A stretch of 64,000 nucleotides of DNA. It comes from Crossiella equi. GTDB taxonomy: Bacteria > Actinomycetota > Actinomycetes > Mycobacteriales > Pseudonocardiaceae. The DNA is taken from contig NZ_JAGIOO010000001.1 of NCBI RefSeq assembly GCF_017876755.1, positions 9,376,187-9,440,186 of the forward strand, written 5' to 3'. The position numbers were made by a program, and so were the translations under genes. Below are positions 18,579 to 27,536 of the stretch, piece by piece. The first letter of the stretch is position 1. Each line of letters opens with the position of its first letter. The notes under the pieces were generated by a model. That model was not told the DNA's origin, did not search any database, and saw nothing but the letters and a program-made list of their open reading frames with translations.

Positions 18579-19696
18579 TCATCGAACTGCACCTGCTCCA
18601 GTCCTTCCCGGTGAGCAATCTCAACCGCGACGACCTCGGCCAGCCCAAGACCGCGTCGGTCGGTGGCCACCTCAGAGCCCGGATCTCCAGCCAGAGCCTC
18701 AAACGAGCCGCGCGAAAGCTCTTCACCGAGTACGGACTCGACAAGTCCGAGGTCGGTGTGCGTACCAAACGGTTGCTCACGCAGGTAGAGAACCAGTTGG
18801 CTGACCAGGGGCGCGACCGGGATGAAGCGCGAGGCGTGGTCATCGCGGCGCTGGAACAGCTCGGCTTCGGCGTCGACTCGGCCAAGGGACTCACCGAGTA
18901 CCTGCTGTTCGTCAGCACGGAGACGATCGACCGGCTGGCCGAGCTCTGCACACAGAACTGGGACAGCCTGTCGGCCTTCGCCTCGGCCAAGTCGGGAGCG
19001 AAGCAGGCCAAGGCCAAACTCGACAAGGCGGCCCAGGCGGAGGTCAAGCGTGTCCTGGATGCCAGCCGCGCCACCGACATCGCGCTGTTCGGCCGTATGA
19101 TCGCTGACAACAAAGACCTCAACGTCGACGCCGCGTCCCAGGTCGCCCATGCGATCTCCACCCACGTGGCCGTCACCGAGTTCGACTACTTCACCGCCGT
19201 GGATGACTTCCTGCCCACCGAGGAGTCCGGCGCGGACATGATCGGCACGGTGGACTTCAACTCCGCCTGCTACTACCGGTACGCCAACATCAACCTGGAA
19301 CAACTGGCCCGGAACCTCGACAACGACCGCGACTTGGTGCGCCGCGCCGCCAAGGCGTGGCTGTACGCCTTCATCAACGCCGTTCCCGGTGGCAAGCAGA
19401 ACTCGACGGCGGCCCGGACGATGCCTGACACCCTGCTGGGCGTGGCCCGCCCGCACGGCGCGTGGAACCTGTCCAACGCCTTCCTCAACCCGGTCAGCGC
19501 CGACGACTTGATGGCAGAGTCCACGACCAGGCTGATCGACCACTTCACCAAGCTCAGGTCCTTCTACGGGAAGTCCAACATCGCCTCCGCTGTGGCCGCC
19601 TCGGTCTCCAGGGACTTGGCACCGGCCGACGGACTGGCCATCGCGGACAACGTCGATGACTTCGTCGAGGCGGTACTGACCGGGGCAGCGGCGTGA
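18575..19696 (+). CDS. cas7: Cas7 (Cse4, CasC), backbone subunit of type I-E Cascade
   Basis: Cas7 is the hexameric crRNA-binding backbone. It has 373 residues from GTG 18575, overlapping the cse2 stop. The N-terminus (LHLLQSFPVSNLNRDDLGQP, then GGHLRARISSQSLKRAAR) is typical of the RRM-type fold and matches the remnant at 12447. Later come FDYFTAVDDFLPTEESGADM, the thumb-like VDFNSACYYRYANIN, and NAVPGGKQNSTAARTMPDTL. Length and order are normal. It is coupled to cas5 by a four-base overlap. Confidence 0.95.
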   Translation: MIIELHLLQSFPVSNLNRDDLGQPKTASVGGHLRARISSQSLKRAARKLFTEYGLDKSEVGVRTKRLLTQVENQLADQGRDRDEARGVVIAALEQLGFGVDSAKGLTEYLLFVSTETIDRLAELCTQNWDSLSAFASAKSGAKQAKAKLDKAAQAEVKRVLDASRATDIALFGRMIADNKDLNVDAASQVAHAISTHVAVTEFDYFTAVDDFLPTEESGADMIGTVDFNSACYYRYANINLEQLARNLDNDRDLVRRAAKAWLYAFINAVPGGKQNSTAARTMPDTLLGVARPHGAWNLSNAFLNPVSADDLMAESTTRLIDHFTKLRSFYGKSNIASAVAASVSRDLAPADGLAIADNVDDFVEAVLTGAAA

Positions 19697-20412
19697 CGAC
19701 GAGCTTGGCGCTGTGCTTCGACGCGCCCATGCAGTCGTGGGGGACACGGGCCCGGGGAATCGTCCGCGACAGCACCGCGGAGCCGACGAAGTCCGGGGTG
19801 ATCGGAGTGCTCGGCGCCGCTCTAGGCGTTGAACGGGATGACGAGCCACGCATCGCCGAGCTGGCCGAGCTGCGCCTGGGCGTGCGGGTGGATCGCGAAG
19901 GGCTTCTGGAACGCGACTACCACACCACCCAGGATGTTCCCACCACGCAGGGAACCGGTCACCGCACCGTCGTCAGCGAGCGCTACTACCTGGCCAACGC
20001 CCTGTTCCTCGTGGTCCTGGAAGGCGAGAGGCTGCTGCTGGAGCGGGTGGCTGACGCGATACGCAATCCCCGCTACCCGATGTTCTTCGGCCGCAAGGCG
20101 TACGTCCCGTCGCGACCCTTGCTGCTCCCGGAGGCTGCTCCCGTGGACCGCGGCCTTGACGAGATGATCGCTGAGCACAGCTGGCTCGAACCGTCTGATC
20201 TAGCCCGGAATCGTGCACTGCGAGACAAGGAGCGATCGGCACTGCGCACGGTGGTCGACTGCGCGCCAACCCAGGCGGGAGCGGAAGCCCGCAACGACCA
20301 ACCGGTGAGCTTCGCCCACGACCACCGCCGACACGGCCCCCGAACAGTCCTCGTCAGCCAAACCCCCCTCACCGACCGCATGATCGTAGAGGGAGTGAGT
20401 CTGTGTTCCTGA
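19693..20412 (+). CDS. cas5: Cas5 (CasD), crRNA 5'-handle binding subunit of type I-E Cascade
   Basis: Cas5e caps the crRNA 5' handle and contacts Cse1. It has 239 residues from GTG 19693, overlapping the cas7 stop. The hallmark start LALCFDAPMQSWGTRAR is present, followed by TAEPTKSGVIGVLGAALGVE, DYHTTQDVPTTQGTGH, VVSERYYLANALFLV and YPMFFGRKAYVPSRPLLL. All are conserved Cas5e blocks. The gene overlaps cas6e by 10 bases. Confidence 0.95.
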   Translation: MTTSLALCFDAPMQSWGTRARGIVRDSTAEPTKSGVIGVLGAALGVERDDEPRIAELAELRLGVRVDREGLLERDYHTTQDVPTTQGTGHRTVVSERYYLANALFLVVLEGERLLLERVADAIRNPRYPMFFGRKAYVPSRPLLLPEAAPVDRGLDEMIAEHSWLEPSDLARNRALRDKERSALRTVVDCAPTQAGAEARNDQPVSFAHDHRRHGPRTVLVSQTPLTDRMIVEGVSLCS

Positions 20413-21065
20413 CAAAACTCGTGATCAACCCCCTGTCCCCGCAGTTCCGGACGGATGCCCGCGATGTCCAGAACATGCACCGCACGGTGATGTCCGGCTT
20501 TCCGGAAGAGCAGCCCAGCGATGCCTACAGGCAGACACACGGCGTGCTGTGGCGACTGGACCAAACCGACCACATCGTCCACTACGTTCAGAGCGCGACC
20601 GAACCCGACTGGAGCCGTCTCCCTGAGAGTCACCTGATCGGCTCCGCCCAGGTCCGCTCACTGCAGCCAGTCCTGGACGCCATCGCTCCAGGCCGAAAAT
20701 TCGCCTTCCGGCTACAGGCCAACGCCACGCGCTGCGTCCGGACCGACGACAAGCCGCACGTCCCCACCCGAGTGCCGCTCAAAGATCCCGACGAACAACT
20801 GGGATGGCTGGCCAGGAAGGGCGATCAACACGGCTTCGTAATCCCGGCAGGTCACCACGGCCGCCCTGACGTCGCCGCAAGCCCGGTCTCGCGGCTCACC
20901 GGTAACCGGAAGAACCACCGCCTGACTATCACCCCAGTCCGGTTCGACGGCCACCTCGTCGTCACCGATGCCGAGGTGTTTCGCCAGGCGGTCATCGGCG
21001 GCATCGGTCGCGCAAAGGCGTATGGCTGCGGCCTTCTGAGCCTCACCCGTCCACTCTCTCCTTGA
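20403..21065 (+). CDS. cas6e: Cas6e (CasE), crRNA-processing endoribonuclease
   Basis: Cas6e cleaves the repeat hairpin to release crRNAs with an 8-nt handle and stays on the 3' stem. It has 220 residues from GTG 20403. The catalytic histidine is H26 in DVQNMHRTVMSGFP. The usual Tyr three residues earlier is Gln here. The C-terminal glycine-rich loop GIGRAKAYGCGLLSL is intact. This is the last gene of the operon; no cas1 or cas2 follows. It is the only intact Cas6e in the window, so processing of arrays 1 and 2 would depend on it if it accepts their stem. Confidence 0.93.
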   Translation: MFLTKLVINPLSPQFRTDARDVQNMHRTVMSGFPEEQPSDAYRQTHGVLWRLDQTDHIVHYVQSATEPDWSRLPESHLIGSAQVRSLQPVLDAIAPGRKFAFRLQANATRCVRTDDKPHVPTRVPLKDPDEQLGWLARKGDQHGFVIPAGHHGRPDVAASPVSRLTGNRKNHRLTITPVRFDGHLVVTDAEVFRQAVIGGIGRAKAYGCGLLSLTRPLSP

Positions 21066-21168
21066 TGGGACGGTGGAGAGGTGCTATGCGCTACGTTCGA
21101 GCTGGCTCTTGTCCGCTCAGGCGCCGGACGAGGTGAACTCCGCTATGAACCGCTCACTACCCCAGCGG

Positions 21169-22440
21169 TCATGTCGGGTACCCCGGGCATCCCGCCGCGC
21201 AACCAGGCCACGCGCGCGCCGCTGAGCGCTGGAGGCCGGCACCCCGGTCAGCCAGGCCCTGTCGACGGCCAACACCAGCCTGTACCTCGATGGGGCAGTA
21301 GACCTGCATACCCTTGGAACTGTTCGTGGTGCACACCGAGCTCAGCCCGCCGGCGGCCACGATCTCCCACGGGCGCTCGGCGATCCGGCAACAGGTCACG
21401 ATCGTCGTGCCGGGCCCGGGGGCCAGGTCGAAGACCAGCCGGTCGGGCAGCCTGCGGGTGAGCCCGGGGGCGATCCGCCACTGCGGGACGTGCAGTTCCA
21501 GCGCGGCGAGGTCGGCCAGCCACATCAACCCGGCCAACTCCGTGACCAACGGGTACTCGATCACGCCGTTCGTGCCGTCTCGGCTGCGGCGCCCGCTGGT
21601 GGGCAGATGGGCGGTCGGCAGCCAGTCCGGGGCACCGCGCGAGACGTTCTTCTCGAAGAAGCTCTGCCCACGCACGCCGTCGGGGGAAGCGGAGCACCGT
21701 GACCGGACGCCCGGCCAGGTGCGGCAGCAGCACCGCGGCGAATTGGGCGTAGTAGTCCAGCACCTGCGCTTTGCTGAACCCGCCGGGGAACAGAGGCTTG
21801 TCCAGATTGGACAGCGTGAGGTGTCGGCATCGACCTGCACCACCTGCCGCGTAAGCGCCGCCTCGGCGACCGGCTGTGGTGCCGGAGCGTGGCCGCCCGG
21901 CTCTGGTAGGAAGATCTGGGCGGGTTCGCGGTCCTCGCGCAGGCCGCGCCAGGCGGTGAGCCGCAACCGGCCCGCGCCGCGGGTGAACTGCGGGTAGACC
22001 ACCTCTCCGACCGACACCGGCCGCACGGCGGGCACGTTCGGCGAACCCGGTGCCCGCGTCACCGATGTAGACCAGGCCCCCGGTAGTAGGGTCGTGTGCG
22101 CCCCGCAGCAGCCCAGCGATGTTGCGGTCAGTCGGTTCTGTCCCGGGCGTTAGCCGCAGACGAGTACCTCCTGGCTCTGGACCAAGGTGTGCTTGAGCCA
22201 GGCGTTGGTGCGCGCGCCTGGGGTGTAGGGGGCGGTGACCAGCTTCGCGGCCAGGCCCTCCTCGCCGTCGTGGGCGACCTGGTCGAGCAAGGCCTGCGGT
22301 GTCATCCGGTCGGCGGTCAACGCCTCGAACTCATACGCCGGTGCGACCGCGACCCGGCGCGGATCTCGCATCGGCAGCTCCGCGAGCAGTTGGCGCGACT
22401 CGGCTTACCGGCTGTGGGGCAATAGCAGGTCGGATTAATA
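21169..22440 (-). pseudogene. LigD-type DNA ligase/polymerase pseudogene
   Basis: On the minus strand, fragments of an ATP-dependent ligase followed by a LigD-type primase/polymerase domain lie in order but in different frames. Near 22290-22180 is the ligase part (VAHDGEEGLAAKLVTAPYTP, then AWLKHT). Near 22100-21900 is the ligase C-terminal region (YIGDAGTGFAE, and VGEVVYPQFTRGAG with AWRGLRED). From about 21660 to 21400 is the polymerase part (FFEKNVSRGAPDWLPTAHLP, LAALELHVPQWRIAPG, DRLVFDLAPGPGTTIV). Such proteins join broken ends with Ku. Several frameshifts are needed to read it through, so it is inactive. It points into the CRISPR operon end. Confidence 0.72.
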
Positions 22441-22445
22441 CGTGG

Positions 22446-23106
22446 TCCGCTTGAGGGTGAGGGGGTCGTGCCAGTTTGCCGTGGACGGGCACGACCTCGA
22501 CGCGGGCAGCACCATCCACGGGTCTGAGTGGCAGTACGCCCAGTCAACCGCTCCTGGTGCCCGGGTTCGCTACCTCGTGCTGCCGTCTGCGCTGGTCACC
22601 GATGCGTTGCGGGTGCGCCTCGGGGACGAGCCGTTGGGGACGCTCGAGTTCGAGCCGGCTGGTCGGCCGCGATCGACCTCGTCGAGGCCGCATTTGGTCT
22701 GTATGACCGGGAAGCATCGGAAAGAGATGGCGCCTAGTGGGATAGGTAACATTGGCGAGCGCCTTCAAGGTGATGTTTCTGTCGGCGTGGCGTGCTACGA
22801 AGCGGGGGCTCATGGTGTAAAAATCGGCAGCTCCGGCACGGTCGTAGTGGGCCGACTGGGTGAACTCAGGTGAACAGCTTGCGGTGTGCGCTGGCTGGGT
22901 ATTAGAAATATTTCCGGTCGATCGGCTCGGGGAGGTGTCGATAGGCGTGTCTTCGTTCACGCGCGCCTGATTTATTTGTCGGCGGTTCTCGCTGGGGTCA
23001 GGTTGACTTCTGCTCGTGTCGTACGGGCGATGGTGTCTTAGTGAACGATGACGAAGGCGACCTCGTCGTGATTCTGAACTCCTATCGTGGAGTGCAGGGG
23101 GGAATA
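22446..23106. other. Intergenic region with a possible small gene fragment
   Basis: A plus-strand frame from about 22470 gives DAGSTIHGSEWQYAQST and then RVRYLVLPSALVTDALRVRL. It seems to continue after a frame change as SAAIDLVEAAFGLYDREASE, stopping near 22738. I do not recognise it. From about 22740 to 23100 the sequence is less GC-rich, has no supported gene and likely includes the promoter of the secreted lectin gene. Confidence 0.3.
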
Positions 23107-23679
23107 ATGATGCGATTTCGTGCACGTGCTGTTTTGGCATGCGCCGCGACTACTTGTGCGGCGATTCTGGCCGCCGCCGGCTTGGCCACGGCGCAGACGC
23201 CGGCTACCTCAGGCCCTACTCCGCCGTCGCCGGGGATGGCCGCGGTTGCCTTCGCTGACGTGCCGACCGGGTTCATGGTCAACGCCAACAGCGGTCGCTG
23301 CCTGATCGTGCCCGGCGGTGACGGAGGCAATGGTGTCCAGGTCCGTCAGCACGACTGCCTGGGGCAGGACTACCGGCGCTGGGAGATCGGTCAGACTGAA
23401 CCCGGCTACGTGATGATCCGGAACAAGCAGACCCAGAAGTGCCTGGCCATCCCAGGAGCCGACCCCGCTGACGGGGTCCCGGTCATCCAGCACGAATGCG
23501 TTCGTGAGTGGCAGGACCAGCGCTGGCAGCGCGTGCCGGTGGACAACGGCTTCGCCTACGTCAACTCCGTCACCGGGCGATGCATCTCGGTCAAGGACGC
23601 TGTTCAGTGGAGTGACGCGCCGATCGTCCAGCAGGAGTGCGCGTTCACTCCGTTCCAGGTCTGGCGCGAATACAAGTAG
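23107..23679 (+). CDS. Secreted ricin-B-type (beta-trefoil) lectin-like protein
   Basis: This is a predicted exported carbohydrate-binding protein of 190 residues. The start is ATG 23107 (23110 also possible), right after aggggggaa. Residues 1-29 form a signal peptide (RFRARAVLACAATTCAAILA, ending near ATAQT). The mature part is one beta-trefoil with three repeats centred on SGRCLIVPGGDGGNGVQVRQ, KCLAIPGADPADGVPVIQHE and TGRCISVKDAVQWSDAPIVQ, each with Cys and Gln spaced as in ricin-B lectins. No catalytic domain is attached. Ligand unknown. It starts a run of secreted proteins. Confidence 0.8.
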   Translation: MMRFRARAVLACAATTCAAILAAAGLATAQTPATSGPTPPSPGMAAVAFADVPTGFMVNANSGRCLIVPGGDGGNGVQVRQHDCLGQDYRRWEIGQTEPGYVMIRNKQTQKCLAIPGADPADGVPVIQHECVREWQDQRWQRVPVDNGFAYVNSVTGRCISVKDAVQWSDAPIVQQECAFTPFQVWREYK

Positions 23680-23719
23680 AGTCCAAGCGACTCGATCAGC
23701 GAGAGGCGGAACGGCGCGG

Positions 23720-24049
23720 ATGCGGTGGCTGAGGTGGGCTCGCGTAGTCGGGGTGGCTGTCCTCTTGGTGGCCGTTCTCGGTGTGCTGACTCCCATCTCG
23801 GCCGACAGTCCGGTGCCCGGGACCTGGGCTGACTGCGGCACTGCTGTGTCGGAACTCCTACCCGCGGATGCCGATCTCACTGTTGAGGGCGGTATTGTCA
23901 TCGACCGCAACTCTCCTGCGGGCCAGTTCGTCCTGGATTGTGTCGACGCTCGGCGTGGCCGTTGGGTGTGGTTCGGCGTGGCGGTACTCGCTGGCGCCCT
24001 GTTGTTCGCCGCTGGTACGAAGAGTCCAATTATCTGGCCTCGCGGCTAA
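23720..24049 (+). CDS. Small membrane protein of unknown function
   Basis: The protein has 109 residues from ATG 23720. It has a hydrophobic N-terminal segment (VVGVAVLLVAVLGVLTPI, about residues 10-27), an external-looking middle with two cysteines (WADCGTAVSEL and FVLDCVDARR), and a second membrane span (WFGVAVLAGALLFAAG, about residues 84-99). I do not recognise a family. It lies 40 bases downstream of the lectin-like gene and could be co-transcribed with it. The two cysteines could form a disulfide outside the membrane. Confidence 0.65.
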   Translation: MRWLRWARVVGVAVLLVAVLGVLTPISADSPVPGTWADCGTAVSELLPADADLTVEGGIVIDRNSPAGQFVLDCVDARRGRWVWFGVAVLAGALLFAAGTKSPIIWPRG

Positions 24050-24209
24050 CTCCTTGCTCGCTCGCCGCTGTGGCAGAGCTGGGCTAAGTCAACGTGCGAT
24101 TCTGATTTTCAAGTAGCCGGTCTCTTCTGTCCTTTCTATCTGCGAGCTGAGCGCATCGGAATAGCCTGAATTCCGGTGTGTGGCTCTCGGTTGATCTTTT
24201 GGAGCGAGC

Positions 24210-25484
24210 GTGCCCATAAGCATGCGTCGCGGCACAATGCTGGCCGCGATGACGACAGCAGCGCTGACAACCCTGTCCGTGCTCACCCCCTTACCCGCCC
24301 TGGCCAACCGTGAGTGTGAGCTCGGCTCCCGCTATGCCGCGGCCAACCTGTGCGTCGACCCTGCGGAGAACATGTACGGGATCTTCGCGACCTGGCTTCA
24401 CAAGCCCGTCACCTTCCAGCCCGGTGCCGTGGGCGATGCCTTCGTGGAGAGCACCGTGCAGGTGATGACCGATGGCAACGGGGGACCGAGCAAGCACTGG
24501 ATTGGCCTCAAGGCCAGCAACGCCGGCGGCTCGACCCGCTACCAGTCGTTCTGGGTGGAATCCAGCAGTGTCTACGAGTACCACGCCATCGGCGGTGAGT
24601 TCACCACGCTCGACGAACGTCCGCACAGCTACATGAGCATCCAACGTTCCGGGACCACCACCTGGGACCTGATCTACGACTTCAACCCCGTGGGACAAAC
24701 CAAGGGGCAGCGCAGTGACAAGGCCGACCGGATCATGACCGGTTGGTTGCTGGAGAACGAGTCACAGAGGGTGCAGTTCCCGGCCAGCGAGGCACGGCTG
24801 CGCTACCTCAACGGCAACCGCACCTGGGTCCAGTTCTCCACCGCGAACAGCCTGCAGGATGTCAGCACCGGCAAGTGTGGCGCCGGCGGCGCCCCGGACT
24901 CCTGCTTCAACGCCGACCCCACCACCAACGGCTCCTACCTGGTCGGCTGGCGAGTGGACAAACCAGGTAGCCCTGCCCCGGAAACGGGAACGACGGGGTC
25001 GGCTCCGCAGCACCGCCCGCAGGTGCCCCCGGTCACGCACAACGGTGTTGACCAGCGCGCGCTGCGCGAATGCATGGACAACGACGCACAGCAGTGCCTG
25101 GACACCGTGCCAGGCCTGGCCGACTGCGTCAGCCAGCGCCTGGTCTGCAACCTGACCGCCGCACCAGCGGGCACTGACCGAACCCGGCCGGGTACTGCCA
25201 GCCGCGAGGACATCCTGCACAAGGCCAGTGCGCGCGAGGACGGACAGGGGCGACCCGACGAGACCGTGGCCCGCGACCTGAAGCTGGTCGATGCCGCTGC
25301 GTACAACCGTGCCACCGGAGCAAGAATCCCGGAGGCCACCGGTGAGGTCTGGACGGTCGTCAGCGACGCGCCGATCCGGTCCTTCACCGGTGACCGAGCG
25401 CCGCACCGTGGCTACACGATGGCATTCGACCGCACGGGTGCCCTGCTGCACGCCTGCCTCGGTCAGGCCTGCCCTCGCCCCTGA
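24210..25484 (+). CDS. Secreted protein of unknown function
   Basis: The protein has 424 residues from GTG 24210, preceded by ggagcga. A signal peptide is clear (MLAAMTTAALTTLSVL, cut near ALA-NRE at about residue 32). The middle is rich in aromatic and Ser/Thr residues (HWIGLKASNAGGSTRYQSFW, LIYDFNPVGQ). Cysteine pairs follow (GKCGAGGAPDSC; RECMDNDAQQC; LADCVSQRLVC), then a proline-rich linker near residue 265. The C-terminus is compact with two cysteines (LLHACLGQACPRP). I do not recognise a domain. It lies 35 bases upstream of the DNase gene and may be transcribed with it. Confidence 0.7.
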   Translation: MPISMRRGTMLAAMTTAALTTLSVLTPLPALANRECELGSRYAAANLCVDPAENMYGIFATWLHKPVTFQPGAVGDAFVESTVQVMTDGNGGPSKHWIGLKASNAGGSTRYQSFWVESSSVYEYHAIGGEFTTLDERPHSYMSIQRSGTTTWDLIYDFNPVGQTKGQRSDKADRIMTGWLLENESQRVQFPASEARLRYLNGNRTWVQFSTANSLQDVSTGKCGAGGAPDSCFNADPTTNGSYLVGWRVDKPGSPAPETGTTGSAPQHRPQVPPVTHNGVDQRALRECMDNDAQQCLDTVPGLADCVSQRLVCNLTAAPAGTDRTRPGTASREDILHKASAREDGQGRPDETVARDLKLVDAAAYNRATGARIPEATGEVWTVVSDAPIRSFTGDRAPHRGYTMAFDRTGALLHACLGQACPRP

Positions 25485-25519
25485 CCTCCATTCCTCATCT
25501 CCTGGAAACAAGGAGCAAC

Positions 25520-26650
25520 ATGAGCGCGAGAAAGATCGCGATGGCGTTCGCCGCCACCCTGATGCTCACGGGCACCGGGCTGGCTGGCACCTCCGCCGCC
25601 AGCCCGCGCACAGGTCTGACCGATGTCACAACCACACAGACCCCTGTGCTCGACAGTGCGACTCGGGCGGCTGGGTTGCGTGAGGAGTGCAGGCAGCACC
25701 TCGCCGAAGCGAAGTCGCCCAATGGGTGGATCAAGAACCGTTTCGAGACCTGCCGCTATGAGCGCAAAGAACTTCTCTTGGTCAACAACCAGCTCCTCAA
25801 GATCGGCGAGATCCACTTCGACTACTGGGTGATCGGCCTGGCCAACCCTAACGGCGGGCGTTCCGTGGAGTATCAGGTCGCCATCGAGAACATCAACAAG
25901 CTCTCCGGCCCTCGCGAGGAGGACTGGGAGATCACCACTCGGTTCAAGCGCGTGGACGGGCTCAACTGGAAGGTCGACACCCCCAACGGCGAGAGCAGGG
26001 CTGGCTTCCTCCCAGCCTGGCGGCAGAATCCGCAGTGGACGATGCTGTACACCACGCCTAACGACTACGGTGATGGCCAGTACGGACTCGTGCGGGCCAA
26101 CGTCGTCATGGATCTGATCGTCTACGTCGCCGGGGCGCGGCCCTACGAGGAGTTCGAGAGCCTCCGCAGCAAGTTCCGCTTCGACAGCTCCAAGGGCAAG
26201 GTCGGCAAGCACCACGGCTCCGTCTTCACCGACGCCAAGGTGACCTTGCAGCTCAGCCTGAGCAAGGACGGTGAGAAAGAGAGCGCCCGCCACATCGACG
26301 ATGCCCTCCACCACCCCGAGCGCACCTTCCCCTACGGCGGCGGCGCCAACATCCCCGGTGAGACCGTTCCCCTGACGCGGATGCTGGACGAGAACGAGAT
26401 CAGCAAGAATCGACTCGCTTCAGGCAAGACCTGCAAGGACGTCTGGGGCACGGAGTACCCGGCAACCAAGTACAACTGCGACGAGTATCCCTTCGCCAGC
26501 ACCTACCAGGGAGCCGCCCGAGGGAACTACTCCGCACGTCCGATCGACAAGAACGACAACCAACAGGGCGGCGGCAGGGCCCTGAACGACATGTACCGCG
26601 ACAGCCGGATGCTGGACGGGGACGCCTTCTACGTGAAGATCAACCCCTGA
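25520..26650 (+). CDS. Secreted NucA/NucB-type deoxyribonuclease
   Basis: This is a predicted exported DNase of 376 residues from ATG 25520, with acaaggagcaac as ribosome-binding site. The signal peptide is MAFAATLMLTGTGLAGTSAA, cut near residue 27. The long middle part is of unknown role. The C-terminus carries the NucA/NucB signature CDEYPFASTYQGAARGNYSA at about residues 320-339, preceded by a cysteine (KTCKDVWGTEYP) and followed by NDMYRDSRMLDGDAFYVKI. In Bacillus this family nicks external DNA (NucA in competence) or degrades DNA (NucB). A strong hairpin follows at 26665, and a probable inhibitor gene lies just beyond. Confidence 0.82.
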   Translation: MSARKIAMAFAATLMLTGTGLAGTSAASPRTGLTDVTTTQTPVLDSATRAAGLREECRQHLAEAKSPNGWIKNRFETCRYERKELLLVNNQLLKIGEIHFDYWVIGLANPNGGRSVEYQVAIENINKLSGPREEDWEITTRFKRVDGLNWKVDTPNGESRAGFLPAWRQNPQWTMLYTTPNDYGDGQYGLVRANVVMDLIVYVAGARPYEEFESLRSKFRFDSSKGKVGKHHGSVFTDAKVTLQLSLSKDGEKESARHIDDALHHPERTFPYGGGANIPGETVPLTRMLDENEISKNRLASGKTCKDVWGTEYPATKYNCDEYPFASTYQGAARGNYSARPIDKNDNQQGGGRALNDMYRDSRMLDGDAFYVKINP

Positions 26651-26664
26651 ACGACGGATGTTGA

Positions 26665-26705
26665 GCAGCGGCTGGGGTCATACGCGTCACGACCCCAGCC
26701 GCTGC
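26665..26705 (+). terminator. Hairpin terminator after the DNase gene
   Basis: Perfect 15-bp inverted repeat: gcagcggctggggtc at 26665-26679 and its exact complement at 26691-26705, with an 11-base loop, starting 15 bases after the DNase stop. No T-run follows, as is common in actinobacteria. It would let the DNase and inhibitor genes be expressed at different levels. Confidence 0.8.
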
Positions 26706-26754
26706 CCTATCCTCGACCGCGCCAACCGTCGCCCCTCGGAACGTGGAGAACCGG

Positions 26755-27267
26755 ATGCCGGGCAGGGTCCTCAGCCACACCGCACTACTCCACCCCGACT
26801 ACTGGGGGTTTGACCTCCACGACATCGACAACCCGCCCGGAGAGCTCGACGCCGCAGTGGTCGAGCACGCCGACCAGTACGGTGTGGCGGCAGTGGGACA
26901 CCACATCCTCGTCCAGACCACCCAGAACTCCGCGCGCGTGCAGGTCACAGTGGAGATCTGGGACCAGTGCGCCCCTCCCGGCGTCGAGTACGAGATCGAC
27001 CACGGCATCTTCCGGGTGTCCCTGCCGTCAGGACTTCTGTTGATGTGGCAACGCACCTTCGGTGGCGCCGACACCGTTGAGTTCCCTACGGCAGGTGACT
27101 ACGAAGTGCATGCCTGGTCCAACGGCCGTGCGGCCGCCGGAGAGGCCATCGAGCACATCACGCGCGGCGATGACGAGGAACCGACACTCGAACGGATTCG
27201 CGAGGTCGACGGTGTGGAGAGGTACCTCTTCCAGTTCCACCTCGTGCGCGCCAGCGCCAGCGAGTAG
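26755..27267 (+). CDS. ComJ/Nin-like protein, probable DNase inhibitor
   Basis: The protein has 170 residues from ATG 26755 with ggag six bases upstream; GTG 26743 is an alternative. No signal peptide is seen. The pattern GVAAVGHHILVQTTQNSARV, then VTVEIWDQCAPP and a closing FPTAGDYEVHAWSNGRA resembles the ComJ/Nin family: a beta-sandwich with a ..PxGxYxVxxW.. end. Nin is the inhibitor encoded next to NucA in Bacillus subtilis. Position next to a NucA/NucB-type DNase supports the role. A similar protein (61578-62015) sits beside the second DNase. Family membership is judged by pattern only. Confidence 0.6.
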   Translation: MPGRVLSHTALLHPDYWGFDLHDIDNPPGELDAAVVEHADQYGVAAVGHHILVQTTQNSARVQVTVEIWDQCAPPGVEYEIDHGIFRVSLPSGLLLMWQRTFGGADTVEFPTAGDYEVHAWSNGRAAAGEAIEHITRGDDEEPTLERIREVDGVERYLFQFHLVRASASE

Positions 27268-27536
27268 CAGTTCGGTCTCGCAGCACCGCCATCTCGTTCG
27301 GACCACGTGCGGTTCGTGGACGGGCAGATGGCCGCAGTGGTGAAGCGCGGCCACACGCTGATCAGCATTGCTCTGCGCATCCCGCCTGAACTGCCGCTTC
27401 CGTGATGCTGAAGTTCGGTGTGGACGCTTCGTGGCGTCGTGATCGCGGTTGAGTTCGACCGCGCAGACGTGGGGTCCGAATGGGTACCCCAGTTGAACTC
27501 CGTTCGTGTGAACGGTTGGTTCTAGGTTCAGGTGCC

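Noticed and set aside
22544..23140. A 198-residue minus-strand frame upstream of the lectin-like gene
   Set aside because: Biased composition, no motif, and it would cover the likely promoter of the plus-strand gene.
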